From positions 5,456,001 through 5,520,000 of the forward strand of contig NZ_CP120983.1 in assembly GCF_030719215.1 (NCBI RefSeq): 64,000 bases of DNA. Direction: 5' to 3'. Below the pieces are notes generated by a model. That model did no database searches and was not told the origin of the DNA. It worked only from the letters and a program-made list of their open reading frames with translations. The position numbers and the translations under genes were made by a program. The stretch's first letter is position 1; the number at the start of each line of letters is the position of its first letter. Shown in pieces: positions 8,249 through 16,550 of this stretch. The stretch is from Streptomyces sp. Alt3. Lineage in GTDB: Bacteria; Actinomycetota; Actinomycetes; Streptomycetales; Streptomycetaceae.

Positions 8249-9658
8249 TCAGGCGTCCGGCCCGAGCCCCGCCCGCTTCTGCCGCACCGCACCGATCGCG
8301 ATCAGCACCGCCGTCAGCGCCCCGGTCGCCAGCAGCTGGTCCCGGGTGTCGGGCTGGCGCAGCATCAGGACGAAGATGCCGGCCATCGCCACCAGCGCCA
8401 CGATCGTCAGGACCGGGAAGAGCCACATCCGCACGACCAGGCTCTCCGGGGACTCGCGCTCCGTCCGCCTGCGCAGGATCAGCTGCGAGACCGCGATGAA
8501 GATCCAGACGACCAGGATCACCGCGCCGATCATGTTGAGCAGCCAGGGGAAGACGTCCTCGGGACGCCAGTAGCTGAGCAGCACGCACAGGAAGCCGAAC
8601 ACCGAGGAGGCGAGCACGGCGTTGCGCGGGACACCGGAGGAGATCCTGCCGAGGACCTTCGGCCCCTGACCACGGGCTACGAGGGAGCAGGCCATGCGCG
8701 AGGAGCCGTAGATGTTGGCGTTCATCGCGGACAGCAGGGCGACCAGGATGACCACGTTCATGATCTCCGCGGCGCCGCCGATGCCCAGGTGGTCGAGCAT
8801 CGCGTAGAACGGGCCGACCTCGGCGACCTGGGGGTCGTCCCACGGCACGAGGGTCACGATGACCGCCATCGAGCCGATGTAGAAGACGGCGATGCGCCAC
8901 ATCGCCGTACGCACCGCCTTGGCGACACCCCGCACCGGGTTCTCGGACTCGGCCGCCGCGATGGTGACGGTCTCCAGGCCTCCGTACGCGAAGACGGAGG
9001 CGAGCAGACCGATGATGAGCCCCTCCGAACCGTTCGGCATGAAGCCGCCGTCCCCGGTGAGGTTCGACGTGCCGGGGGAGTCCGTGCCGGGCAGTACACC
9101 CAGGATCGCGAGGAGACCAAGCACCAGGAACAGGGTGATCGCGATGACCTTGAGGGCGGCGAACCAGAACTCGAACTCACCGAAGTTCTTCACGGCGGCC
9201 AGATTCGTGCCGAGGAAGATCACCATGAACAGGGCGACCCAGACCCACTCCGGTGTGCCGGGCAGCCAGCCGGTGACGATCTGCGCGGCGCCGATGCCCT
9301 CCAGCCCGACGGCGACACAGAGCAGCACCCAGAACGACCACCCGGCGGTGAAGCCCGCCCAGGGGCCGATCGCCCGTTCCGCGTGGACGGAGAAGGAGCC
9401 GGAGGCGGGATTGGCCGCCGACATCTCGCCGAGCATCCGCATCACGAACATGACCAGCAGTCCGGAGATGCCGTACGCGACGACGATCGAGGGACCGGCC
9501 GCGGCGATGCCCGCACCCGAGCCCACGAAGAGCCCGGCTCCGATCACACCGCCCAGGGCGATCATCGAGAGGTGGCGCTGCTTGAGTCCGTGGGTGAGCG
9601 CGGAGTCGGCGGCGGGGGAGGTGGCGTCCGTGGGGGGCGGCGCGGAGGTCCGGGACAT
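8249..9658 (-). CDS. AAT-family amino acid permease (paralogue 1)
   Basis: A 469-residue amino acid/proton symporter of the APC superfamily with about 12 membrane segments. The cytoplasmic N-terminus ends in GLKQRHLSMIALGG, followed by the substrate-binding segment VIGAGLFVGSGAGIA, which is diagnostic of this family. The conserved FGEFEFWFAALKV is near residues 158-170. It is one of three close paralogues in 7 kb; the next is immediately upstream in the same direction with a 119-base gap. The exact substrate (GABA, aromatic, Asn or others) cannot be told. Confidence 0.9.
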   Translation of the reverse strand: MSRTSAPPPTDATSPAADSALTHGLKQRHLSMIALGGVIGAGLFVGSGAGIAAAGPSIVVAYGISGLLVMFVMRMLGEMSAANPASGSFSVHAERAIGPWAGFTAGWSFWVLLCVAVGLEGIGAAQIVTGWLPGTPEWVWVALFMVIFLGTNLAAVKNFGEFEFWFAALKVIAITLFLVLGLLAILGVLPGTDSPGTSNLTGDGGFMPNGSEGLIIGLLASVFAYGGLETVTIAAAESENPVRGVAKAVRTAMWRIAVFYIGSMAVIVTLVPWDDPQVAEVGPFYAMLDHLGIGGAAEIMNVVILVALLSAMNANIYGSSRMACSLVARGQGPKVLGRISSGVPRNAVLASSVFGFLCVLLSYWRPEDVFPWLLNMIGAVILVVWIFIAVSQLILRRRTERESPESLVVRMWLFPVLTIVALVAMAGIFVLMLRQPDTRDQLLATGALTAVLIAIGAVRQKRAGLGPDA

Positions 9659-9777
9659 GGACAGGCTCTGTTCACTGGTCGGGACAGGGGTCGGGCCACA
9701 GTCTGGGCACGGGTCCCGCCCAGGGGGAACGGACGTCCGCTATACGGTCACCAGGCTCACACAAGGTGCGCACCTGC

Positions 9778-11169
9778 CTACGGCCTCGTGCGCAGCTCCC
9801 GTACGACGGCGACGAGCAGCACGAGACCGGTGGCGCCCGCCGACCACAGCACCTGAGGACGGGCCGCGTCATCGGTGAGCATCAGCAGCAGGACGGCCAG
9901 CAGACCGGCCAGGGTCACCCAGGTCAGATAGGGGAAGCACCACATCCGCAGCGTCAGGGCGCCCGGCGCCTCCCGCTCCAGCCGGCGCCGCAGCCGCAGC
10001 TGGGAGGCGGCGATCAGGCCCCAGACGAACAGCAGGACCGCCCCGACCGAGTTGAGCATGTGGAGGAACACGGTGTCGGGCCACCGCAGATTGAGCAGGA
10101 CGGAGACGAACCCGAAGGCCACCGAGGCGAGCACCGCCCTACGGGGCACACCGCCGCCCTGCCCGCCGGACACCTTCAGCAGCCCCCGCGGTGCCTCCCC
10201 GCGCTCGGCCAGCGAGAAGATCATCCGGGACGAGCCGTACAGATTGGCGTTGAGCGCCGAGAGCAGCGCCACGAACACCACGATGTTCATGATCTGCCCG
10301 GCCGACGGCACCCCGATCGAGTCCAGGACCTTCACGTAGGGGCTGAGACCGGCCTGCTGCGCGGTCCACGGCAGCACGGTCACGATCACCAGCATCGAGC
10401 CGACGTAGAAGAAGAGGATGCGCACCACCGCGCTGCGCACCGCGCGGCCCACGGCACGCGCCGGATCGTCGGTCTCGGCCGCCGCGATCGTCACGACCTC
10501 CAGCCCGCCGAAGGCGAACACCACGGTGAGCACCCCGGACACCACGCCGTCCCAGCCGTTGGGCAGGAAACCGCCCTGGCCGGTGAGGTTCGTCAGCCCC
10601 ATCGGACCGGTGTCGGGCAGGACGCCGAGGACGGCCAGCAGACCGAGCACCAGGAAGACCACGATCGCGCCCACCTTCAGCGCGGCGAACCAGAACTCGA
10701 ACTCACCGAAGTTCTTCACGGCCGTCAGGTTGGCCACCGTGAACACCACCATGAACAGCAGCACCCACAGCCACTGATCGACCGCGGGTACCCAGCCGTG
10801 GGCGATCTGCGCGGCGGCCGTCGCCTCCACGGCGAGGACCACCACCAGCAGGAACCAGTAGAGCCAGCCCACGCTGAATCCGGCCCACCGGCCCAGCGCC
10901 CGCTCCGCGTGGACGGAGAACGACCCGGAGGCGGGCATCGCCGCCGACATCTCGCCGAGCATCCGCATCACCAGCATCGCGAGCGCGCCCGCGATCAGAT
11001 ACGAGACGACGACGGCGGGCCCGGCGACCGCGATCCCGGCGCCCGAACCGACGAAGAGCCCGGCACCGATCACCCCGCCCAGGCCGAGCATCGTCAGATG
11101 GCGCTGTTTCAGACCGGGGGCCAGGGGCTCGGACGGAACGGGGGAGTGCGTGGGGGGCGCGTCGTGCAT
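9778..11169 (-). CDS. AAT-family amino acid permease (paralogue 2)
   Basis: A 463-residue membrane transporter with the same architecture as its neighbour: GLKQRHLTMLGLGG, then VIGAGLFVGSGAGIAVAG, and FGEFEFWFAALKV in the middle. The two proteins align along their whole length, so tandem duplication is likely. Substrate-pocket residues differ in segments 3, 6 and 8, which suggests different amino acids are carried. It starts at ATG 11169 and is divergent from bioY with 261 bases between. Confidence 0.9.
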   Translation of the reverse strand: MHDAPPTHSPVPSEPLAPGLKQRHLTMLGLGGVIGAGLFVGSGAGIAVAGPAVVVSYLIAGALAMLVMRMLGEMSAAMPASGSFSVHAERALGRWAGFSVGWLYWFLLVVVLAVEATAAAQIAHGWVPAVDQWLWVLLFMVVFTVANLTAVKNFGEFEFWFAALKVGAIVVFLVLGLLAVLGVLPDTGPMGLTNLTGQGGFLPNGWDGVVSGVLTVVFAFGGLEVVTIAAAETDDPARAVGRAVRSAVVRILFFYVGSMLVIVTVLPWTAQQAGLSPYVKVLDSIGVPSAGQIMNIVVFVALLSALNANLYGSSRMIFSLAERGEAPRGLLKVSGGQGGGVPRRAVLASVAFGFVSVLLNLRWPDTVFLHMLNSVGAVLLFVWGLIAASQLRLRRRLEREAPGALTLRMWCFPYLTWVTLAGLLAVLLLMLTDDAARPQVLWSAGATGLVLLVAVVRELRTRP

Positions 11170-11430
11170 GAGCTGCGGATCACTCTCGGATCATTTATGG
11201 GGAACCTACAGTCTCACGGGGCGGCGCCCCTTCCCGAACCGAGGGCCGCGTACACCTCTGCCTCCGTGACCAGCATCACGCCGAGGGATTGTTGCGCGAC
11301 GCTCTTTGTGTGAACCCGACCAATCCCGCAACCGCCGCTTTGTGGGCGGCTGATGGTGATGGAGGGATATCGCGTCGGCTAACGTCGCTTCAGTCCGTCC
11401 CTGCTTGCCGACCTCACCCGCGGAGTCCCG

Positions 11431-12024
11431 ATGAGTACTGCTGCCGCCCCCGCCCGTTCCGGAGCGGTCCTCGCCGACCTGCTGCCCGTAGCCCGGCACC
11501 GCTACGCCGTGGACACCGCGCTGGTCGTCGGTGGTGCCGCACTCACGGGCATCGCGGCCCAGATCGCGGTGCCCGTCCCCGGCTCCCCGGTCCCCGTCAC
11601 CGGCCAGACCTTCGCCGCGCTGCTCATCGGCACCGCGCTCGGCGCCCGCCGCGGATTCCTCTCCCTCGCCCTGTACACGCTCGTCGGCATGGCAGGCATG
11701 CCGTGGTTCTCCGAGGGCACGTCCGGCCCGGGCGGCGCGTCCTTCGGCTACGTCCTCGGCATGCTGCTGGCCGCCACGGTCGTCGGTGGTCTCGCCCGCC
11801 GGGGCGGTGACCGGTCCGTCCTGCGCACCGCGGGCACGATGGCGGTCGGCTCCCTCGTCATCTACGCGGTCGGCGTGCCGTACCTGGCGCTCTCCACGGG
11901 TATGTCGATGAGCGCCGCCGTCGCGGCCGGCCTCGTGCCGTTCCTGGTCGGCGACGCACTCAAGGCCGCGCTTGCCATGGGCGCGCTGCCCGCCTCCTGG
12001 AAGCTGGCGGGCCGCCGAGGCTGA
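11431..12024 (+). CDS. bioY: Biotin transporter BioY (ECF S component)
   Basis: A 197-residue integral membrane protein with six hydrophobic segments. BioY hallmarks are VPVPGSPVPVTGQTFAALL near residues 48-66, the GARRGFLSLALYTLVGMAGMPWF segment, and a conserved Gly-rich GGASFGYVLG. It captures biotin for uptake. No bioM/bioN ATPase or transmembrane partner genes are adjacent, so it either borrows a shared ECF module or works alone, as some BioY proteins do. ATG 11431 follows GGAG. It converges on the FAD oxidoreductase gene. Confidence 0.92.
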   Translation: MSTAAAPARSGAVLADLLPVARHRYAVDTALVVGGAALTGIAAQIAVPVPGSPVPVTGQTFAALLIGTALGARRGFLSLALYTLVGMAGMPWFSEGTSGPGGASFGYVLGMLLAATVVGGLARRGGDRSVLRTAGTMAVGSLVIYAVGVPYLALSTGMSMSAAVAAGLVPFLVGDALKAALAMGALPASWKLAGRRG

Positions 12025-12063
12025 CACCGGGTCACCGGGCGTCGTCACCGACGCCGCCCCAGT

Positions 12064-13362
12064 TCACCCGGCGTCGCCCCCTGCGCCGTAGGCACCACCG
12101 AAGAGGCTCGCCGGGTCGTGACGCGACACCAGACCGGCGAGCCTCTCGCGTGTCCCGGGGCCGTGGAGGCCGCCGGTGCGGTCCCCGCCGCCGAAGGAGA
12201 AGTTCAGCGCACGGCCCAGGCCGTGGGGCGCCGTCTCCGCGGCGGCCTTCGAGAACAGGTCCCGTGCGGCGGCCACGTCGGTCCCCGCCGTCATCGCCAG
12301 CAGCCGCAGCAGGAAGCCCGCCTCCCGGTGCGGCACCGCGTTGTCGACCGGGGGCGGCGAAGTCAGGGCGCCGCCCAGGTGGTTCAGCTGGACCACCGTC
12401 ATCATCGGGGCACCCGGCCCGGTCAGCTCCAGCACCCGCGCCGCGCTCCCGGCGTCCAGTTCGCGCAGCATCAGCCCTTCGCCGTAGTAGGCGTGCGGGA
12501 ACGGCGGATCGCTGTGAATGGTGTGGCTCTCCGTGTACGGCATCTCCCGCAGCGAGTCCGAGAGCGCGGGGCCGATGGCCCGCAGCGGCGCCACCAGCGC
12601 CTCGCCGTCCGTGGCGGAGCCGGTGTACGCCACACGCACCGAGACGACGTACCGCCCCCGCAGGGCGTCCGGCATCTGCGGGACGTCGGGGTGGCGCAGC
12701 GCCGCGAGCGACGAGGTGCAGGTGTCCGGCACGGTCCGGGTCCACTCCAGGTAGCGCCGCAGCACCTCCGGTGCGGAGTCCCCGTCGAAGGCCAGCGAGC
12801 CGCCGTACAGCCGCTCCACGGCCACCAGGCCGATCTCCAGCTCCGTGACGACGCCCAGCCGGTGGCCGCCGCCCCGCAGACCCCAGAAGAGGTCCGGTTC
12901 GGTGTCCGGGGTGACACGGCGCAGGACACCGTCGGCCGTCACCACGTCCAGCGCGCGCACAAGGTCGGCCGCGTAGCCGAACTCCCGGCCCAGGATCCCC
13001 AGACCGCCGCCCAGGGTGTAGGAGACGGCGCCGACGCCCGGCGCCGATCCGTTCAGCGGGGCGAGTCCGTGCGGGGCGGCTGCCCCGACGACCCGTCCCC
13101 AGGTCGTGCCGGCCCCGATGCGCGCGGTGCGGCGCTCCGGATCGATCTCCACGGTGTCCATCCGGCGGGTGTCGATCAGCACCCCGCCCTCGACCGGGCC
13201 CGGCAGCCCGTGGCCGGTCGCGCGGACGGCCACGGACCGGCCGTGTGCGGCGGCGTCCCGGACGGCGTCCCGGACGTCGGCGGCCCCGCCGGCCTCCACG
13301 AGGAGATCGGGACGGATGGCGAAGCCGGTCTGGAAACTCCCGGCCGTGGGTGTGGCTGTCAT
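12064..13362 (-). CDS. FAD-binding oxidoreductase of the berberine-bridge/PCMH family
   Basis: A 432-residue flavoprotein. The PCMH-type FAD domain occupies about residues 15-190, with VRATGHGLPG (His as the likely 8-alpha-histidyl FAD attachment), the APGVGAVSYTLGGGLGILGREFG pocket and GGGHRLGVVTELE. The residue that is Cys in bicovalent BBE enzymes is Ala here, so FAD is probably linked through the His only. The C-terminal half is the BBE substrate domain. There is no signal peptide. A palindrome that could be its operator lies 56-80 bases upstream. The substrate is unknown. Confidence 0.85.
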   Translation of the reverse strand: MTATPTAGSFQTGFAIRPDLLVEAGGAADVRDAVRDAAAHGRSVAVRATGHGLPGPVEGGVLIDTRRMDTVEIDPERRTARIGAGTTWGRVVGAAAPHGLAPLNGSAPGVGAVSYTLGGGLGILGREFGYAADLVRALDVVTADGVLRRVTPDTEPDLFWGLRGGGHRLGVVTELEIGLVAVERLYGGSLAFDGDSAPEVLRRYLEWTRTVPDTCTSSLAALRHPDVPQMPDALRGRYVVSVRVAYTGSATDGEALVAPLRAIGPALSDSLREMPYTESHTIHSDPPFPHAYYGEGLMLRELDAGSAARVLELTGPGAPMMTVVQLNHLGGALTSPPPVDNAVPHREAGFLLRLLAMTAGTDVAAARDLFSKAAAETAPHGLGRALNFSFGGGDRTGGLHGPGTRERLAGLVSRHDPASLFGGAYGAGGDAG

Positions 13363-13417
13363 GACGAAGGCTCTCCGTTCGCTCGCGGGATCGCGTGGCG
13401 AGGGAGAGCCTTCCGGG

Positions 13418-13442
13418 TATACCTGACACCTGCCGTCAGGTA
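13418..13442. promoter_or_regulatory. Palindrome between a permease gene and the FAD oxidoreductase gene
   Basis: A perfect inverted repeat ATACCTGAC-N7-GTCAGGTAT lies 56 bases upstream of the FAD oxidoreductase start and 11 bases after the permease stop. The AT-containing arms and the spacing look like a TetR-family operator; alternatively it could be a weak terminator for the permease. No regulator gene is adjacent. Confidence 0.5.
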
Positions 13443-13452
13443 TCCGTACCGA

Positions 13453-14892
13453 TCACTCGACCGGTGTCGCCGCCTTCCGGTTGCGCGCGTCCCGCACCAG
13501 CGAGACGGCCACGACCAGGGCGGCGACCAGCAGCGAGAGGAGCACCTGCTCGCGCCCGGCGTCGTCGGTCAGCATGTAGACGAGGACGAAGGAGATCATC
13601 GCGATCGTCGCCCAGGTCAGATACGGGAAGAGCCACATCCGGACGACGAGCTTCTCGGGCGACTCGCGCAGGATGATCCCGCGCATCCGCAGCTGGGTGA
13701 AGCAGATCACCAGCCACACGAACAGGGCGACCGCGCCCGAGGAGTTCAGCAGGAACGCGAACACCGTGTCGGGCCACTGGTAGTTGAAGAACACCGCCAC
13801 GAAGCCGAACACGACGGAGGAGAGGATCGCCGCCTGCGGCACGCCCCGCTTGTTCACCGTGGAGAACGCCTTCGGCGCGTCCCCCCGCTGTCCGAGCGAG
13901 AACGCCATGCGCGAGGCGGTGTAGAGGCCGGAGTTGAGACAGGACAGCACGGCCGTCAGCACGATGACGTCCATGACCTGCCCGGCGTGCGGGATACCGA
14001 TGACGTTGAGCGCGGCGACGTACGAACCGTCCTCGACGATCGAGGGGTCGTTCCACGGCAGCAGGGTGAGGACGACGAAGATCGAGCCCAGGTAGAAGAT
14101 GGCGATACGCCAGATCACGCTGTTGGTCGCCTTGGAGACGGCGCGGCGCGGGTCCTCGGACTCACCGGCGGCCAGCGTCACGATCTCGCTGCCCATGAAG
14201 GAGAAGACGACCATCAGCACACCCGTGAGGATGGCCCCCGGCCCCTCGGGGAAGAACCCGCCGGTGTCCGTGAGGTGGGCGAGGCCCGACCCCGCGTGGT
14301 CCGACCCCGGCAGGACGCCGAAGACGGCGAGCAGACCGACGACGACGAACGCGCCGATCGCCACGACCTTGATCCCGGCGAACCAGAACTCGAACTCACC
14401 GTACGAGCCGACGGAGACCAGGTTGGTCGCCGTCAGGACCACCATGACGATCAGGGCCCAGGCCCACTGCGGGACGCCGGGTACCCAGCTCTCCAGGATC
14501 TTGGCACCCGCCGTGGCCTCGACGGCGAGCACCACGACCCAGAAGAACCAGTACAGCCAGCCGATGGAGAAGCCGGCCCAGCGGCCCAGGGCCTGGTCGG
14601 CGTAGGCGGAGAAGGAACCCGAGCTCGGCCGGGCGACCGCCATCTCGCCGAGCATTCGCATGACAAACACGACCATGAGGCCGACCAGCGCGTACGACAG
14701 GAGGATGGCCGGTCCCGCCGCGGCGATGCCGGCTCCGGAGCCGACGAAGAGGCCCGCCCCGATCACGCCGCCGATGGCGATCATCGAGAGGTGACGGTTC
14801 TTGAGACCTGCCTGAAGCCCGTCCGGGGAATCGGGCTTACCCGGCTCGCCGGGCTGTTGGCCCGGTCCGGCCAGAGTCGTCTGCGACGTCAT
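13453..14892 (-). CDS. AAT-family amino acid permease (paralogue 3, GABA permease-like)
   Basis: A 479-residue amino acid/proton symporter with a longer polar N-terminal tail (Pro/Gly/Gln-rich, about 28 residues) before GLKNRHLSMIAIGG and VIGAGLFVGSGAGIAAAG. It keeps the family motif YGEFEFWFAGIKV but is more distant from the two paralogues at 8.2-11.2 kb, with changes such as SFMGSEIVTLAAGESEDP in the central region. It resembles GABA permeases in that region, on memory only. It is divergent from rpiB. Confidence 0.9.
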   Translation of the reverse strand: MTSQTTLAGPGQQPGEPGKPDSPDGLQAGLKNRHLSMIAIGGVIGAGLFVGSGAGIAAAGPAILLSYALVGLMVVFVMRMLGEMAVARPSSGSFSAYADQALGRWAGFSIGWLYWFFWVVVLAVEATAGAKILESWVPGVPQWAWALIVMVVLTATNLVSVGSYGEFEFWFAGIKVVAIGAFVVVGLLAVFGVLPGSDHAGSGLAHLTDTGGFFPEGPGAILTGVLMVVFSFMGSEIVTLAAGESEDPRRAVSKATNSVIWRIAIFYLGSIFVVLTLLPWNDPSIVEDGSYVAALNVIGIPHAGQVMDVIVLTAVLSCLNSGLYTASRMAFSLGQRGDAPKAFSTVNKRGVPQAAILSSVVFGFVAVFFNYQWPDTVFAFLLNSSGAVALFVWLVICFTQLRMRGIILRESPEKLVVRMWLFPYLTWATIAMISFVLVYMLTDDAGREQVLLSLLVAALVVAVSLVRDARNRKAATPVE

Positions 14893-15144
14893 GGATCGAA
14901 TCCTTACGTTTTCTGATCACGTGTGTCGGTATTGCTTGCTTCAGCAGGGGTGGTGCGAAGGCAAGGCCACGCATTCAAGCCCGATCGGCACCAGAAGCGG
15001 AACCCCTTAATCCGGTTCCTTGACCCGATCGTTGCCCGAGTGGCACGGCACACAGGTCCGGACCTGAACCGGCCCCCCGGGAAACCCCGGCGGCTCCGAC
15101 CCCGCTGACGATTACCCCGCCCGGTCCGTGCCACACTTCGCACC

Positions 15145-15633
15145 ATGCGCGTGTACCTCGGCTCCGACCATGCCGGCTACGAACTGAAGAACCACCTCGT
15201 CGAGTGGCTCGCGGCCCACGGCCACGAGGCCGTCGACTGTGGTCCCCACATCTACGACGCCCAGGACGACTACCCGCCGTTCTGTCTCCGCGCCGCCGAG
15301 CGGACGGCAGCGGACAAGGACAGCCTCGGCATCGTCATCGGCGGCTCCGGGAACGGCGAGCAGATCGCCGCGAACAAGGTCAAGGGCGTCCGCGCCGCGC
15401 TCGCCTGGAGCGAGCAGACCGCCGCGCTCGGCCGCGAGCACAACGACGCCAACGTGGTGGCCATCGGCGGCCGGATGCACACGGTGGAGGAGTCCACGAA
15501 GTTCGTCGAGATCTTCCTGGCCACGCCGTACTCGGGTGAGGAGCGTCACACCCGCCGCATCGAGATGCTCTCGGCGTACGAGAACACCGGCGAGCTCCCC
15601 GCGATCCCGGCCCACCACCCCCAGCAGGGCTGA
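15145..15633 (+). CDS. rpiB: Ribose-5-phosphate isomerase B
   Basis: A 162-residue cytoplasmic RpiB/LacAB-family isomerase that interconverts ribose-5-P and ribulose-5-P in the pentose phosphate pathway. The N-terminus MRVYLGSDHAGYELK carries the Asp-His of the active site. The usual CGTGIG catalytic loop is replaced by GGSGNGEQIAANK, with E72 in place of the catalytic Cys, as known for mycobacterial RpiB. No Shine-Dalgarno is visible; CACACT (15132-15137) ends seven bases before the ATG, consistent with a leaderless transcript. A strong hairpin separates it from the next gene. Confidence 0.95.
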   Translation: MRVYLGSDHAGYELKNHLVEWLAAHGHEAVDCGPHIYDAQDDYPPFCLRAAERTAADKDSLGIVIGGSGNGEQIAANKVKGVRAALAWSEQTAALGREHNDANVVAIGGRMHTVEESTKFVEIFLATPYSGEERHTRRIEMLSAYENTGELPAIPAHHPQQG

Positions 15634-15653
15634 ACCGCCCGCACCCGCTTCCT

Positions 15654-15685
15654 CCGTGCCGCCGGGCTCCCGCCCGGCGGCACGG
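15654..15685 (+). terminator. Hairpin terminator between rpiB and the glycosylase gene
   Basis: A 14-bp perfect stem built on GTGCCGCCGGGC / GCCCGGCGGCAC with a tetraloop. It lies 20 bases after rpiB and 23 bases before the next start codon, so it may be read through or attenuate. Confidence 0.7.
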
Positions 15686-15707
15686 GCGCGTCACCAGGAG
15701 ACATGCC

Positions 15708-16529
15708 GTGCCCGAGGGGCATACGATCCACCGCCTCGCCGCCGACCACCGCGAGCGGTTCGCGGGCCGCCCGGTGCGGGTGAGCAGCCCCCAGGGGAAG
15801 TTCTCCGACAGCGCGGCACTGCTGGACGGGCGGACCCTCACGGGTGTCGACGCCCACGGCAAGCACCTCTTCCTGGGCTTCGAGGGATCGGCCTGGGTCC
15901 ACATCCACCTCGGCCTCTTCGGCAAGCTCGGCTTCGGTACGGTCCCCGCGCCTCCGCCCACCGACACCGTCAGACTGCGCCTGCTCAACGACGCCCACCA
16001 CGCCGATCTGCGCGGCCCCACCACCTGTGCCCTGATCACCGGCCCCGAGAAGCGGGCGATACACGACCGGCTCGGCCCAGACCCGCTGCGCGCGGACGAG
16101 GACGGCGAACGGGCCTGGCGGCGGATCTCCCGCAGCCGCGTCACCGTCGCCGCCCTGCTGATGGACCAGAAGGTCGTCGCGGGCGTCGGGAACGTCTACC
16201 GCGCCGAGGTCCTCTTCCGGCACGGCATCGACCCGTACCGCGCGGGCAAGGACCTCACCCGGGCCGAGTGGGACGCGATCTGGGCCGACCTCGGCGTCCT
16301 GATGCGCGAGGGCGTGCGGAACAACCGGATCGACACGGTCCGCCCCGAGCACCTGCCGGAGGCCATGGGCCGTCCCCCGCGGGTCGACGACCACGGCGGC
16401 GAGGTGTACGTCTACCGCCGCGCCCGGCAGGCCTGCCACATCTGCGGCGCCGAGATCCGCACGGCGGACCTGGCGGCCCGCAACCTCTTCTGGTGCCCGG
16501 CCTGCCAGCCCTCCGCGGCGGGCAGGTAG
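15708..16529 (+). CDS. Fpg/Nei-family DNA glycosylase/AP lyase
   Basis: A 273-residue base-excision-repair enzyme. The N-terminus MPEGHTIHR gives the catalytic Pro and Glu after removal of the initiator residue; the conserved lysine is in DAHGKHLFL. The helix-two-turn-helix region contains LLMDQKVVAGVGNVYRAEVLF, and a zinc finger CHICG ... WCPAC closes the protein at about residues 243-268. The MPEGHT start resembles the endonuclease VIII-like branch of actinobacteria more than classical MutM. It starts at GTG 15708. Confidence 0.92.
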   Translation: MPEGHTIHRLAADHRERFAGRPVRVSSPQGKFSDSAALLDGRTLTGVDAHGKHLFLGFEGSAWVHIHLGLFGKLGFGTVPAPPPTDTVRLRLLNDAHHADLRGPTTCALITGPEKRAIHDRLGPDPLRADEDGERAWRRISRSRVTVAALLMDQKVVAGVGNVYRAEVLFRHGIDPYRAGKDLTRAEWDAIWADLGVLMREGVRNNRIDTVRPEHLPEAMGRPPRVDDHGGEVYVYRRARQACHICGAEIRTADLAARNLFWCPACQPSAAGR

Positions 16530-16550
16530 GCAGGCCGGGATACGCCGGTA

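Noticed and set aside
12118..14916. 932-codon + strand open frame across the flavoenzyme and a permease
   Set aside because: It runs opposite two clear genes, shows no domain, and has the His/Arg/Asp/Gly-rich composition of a shadow frame.
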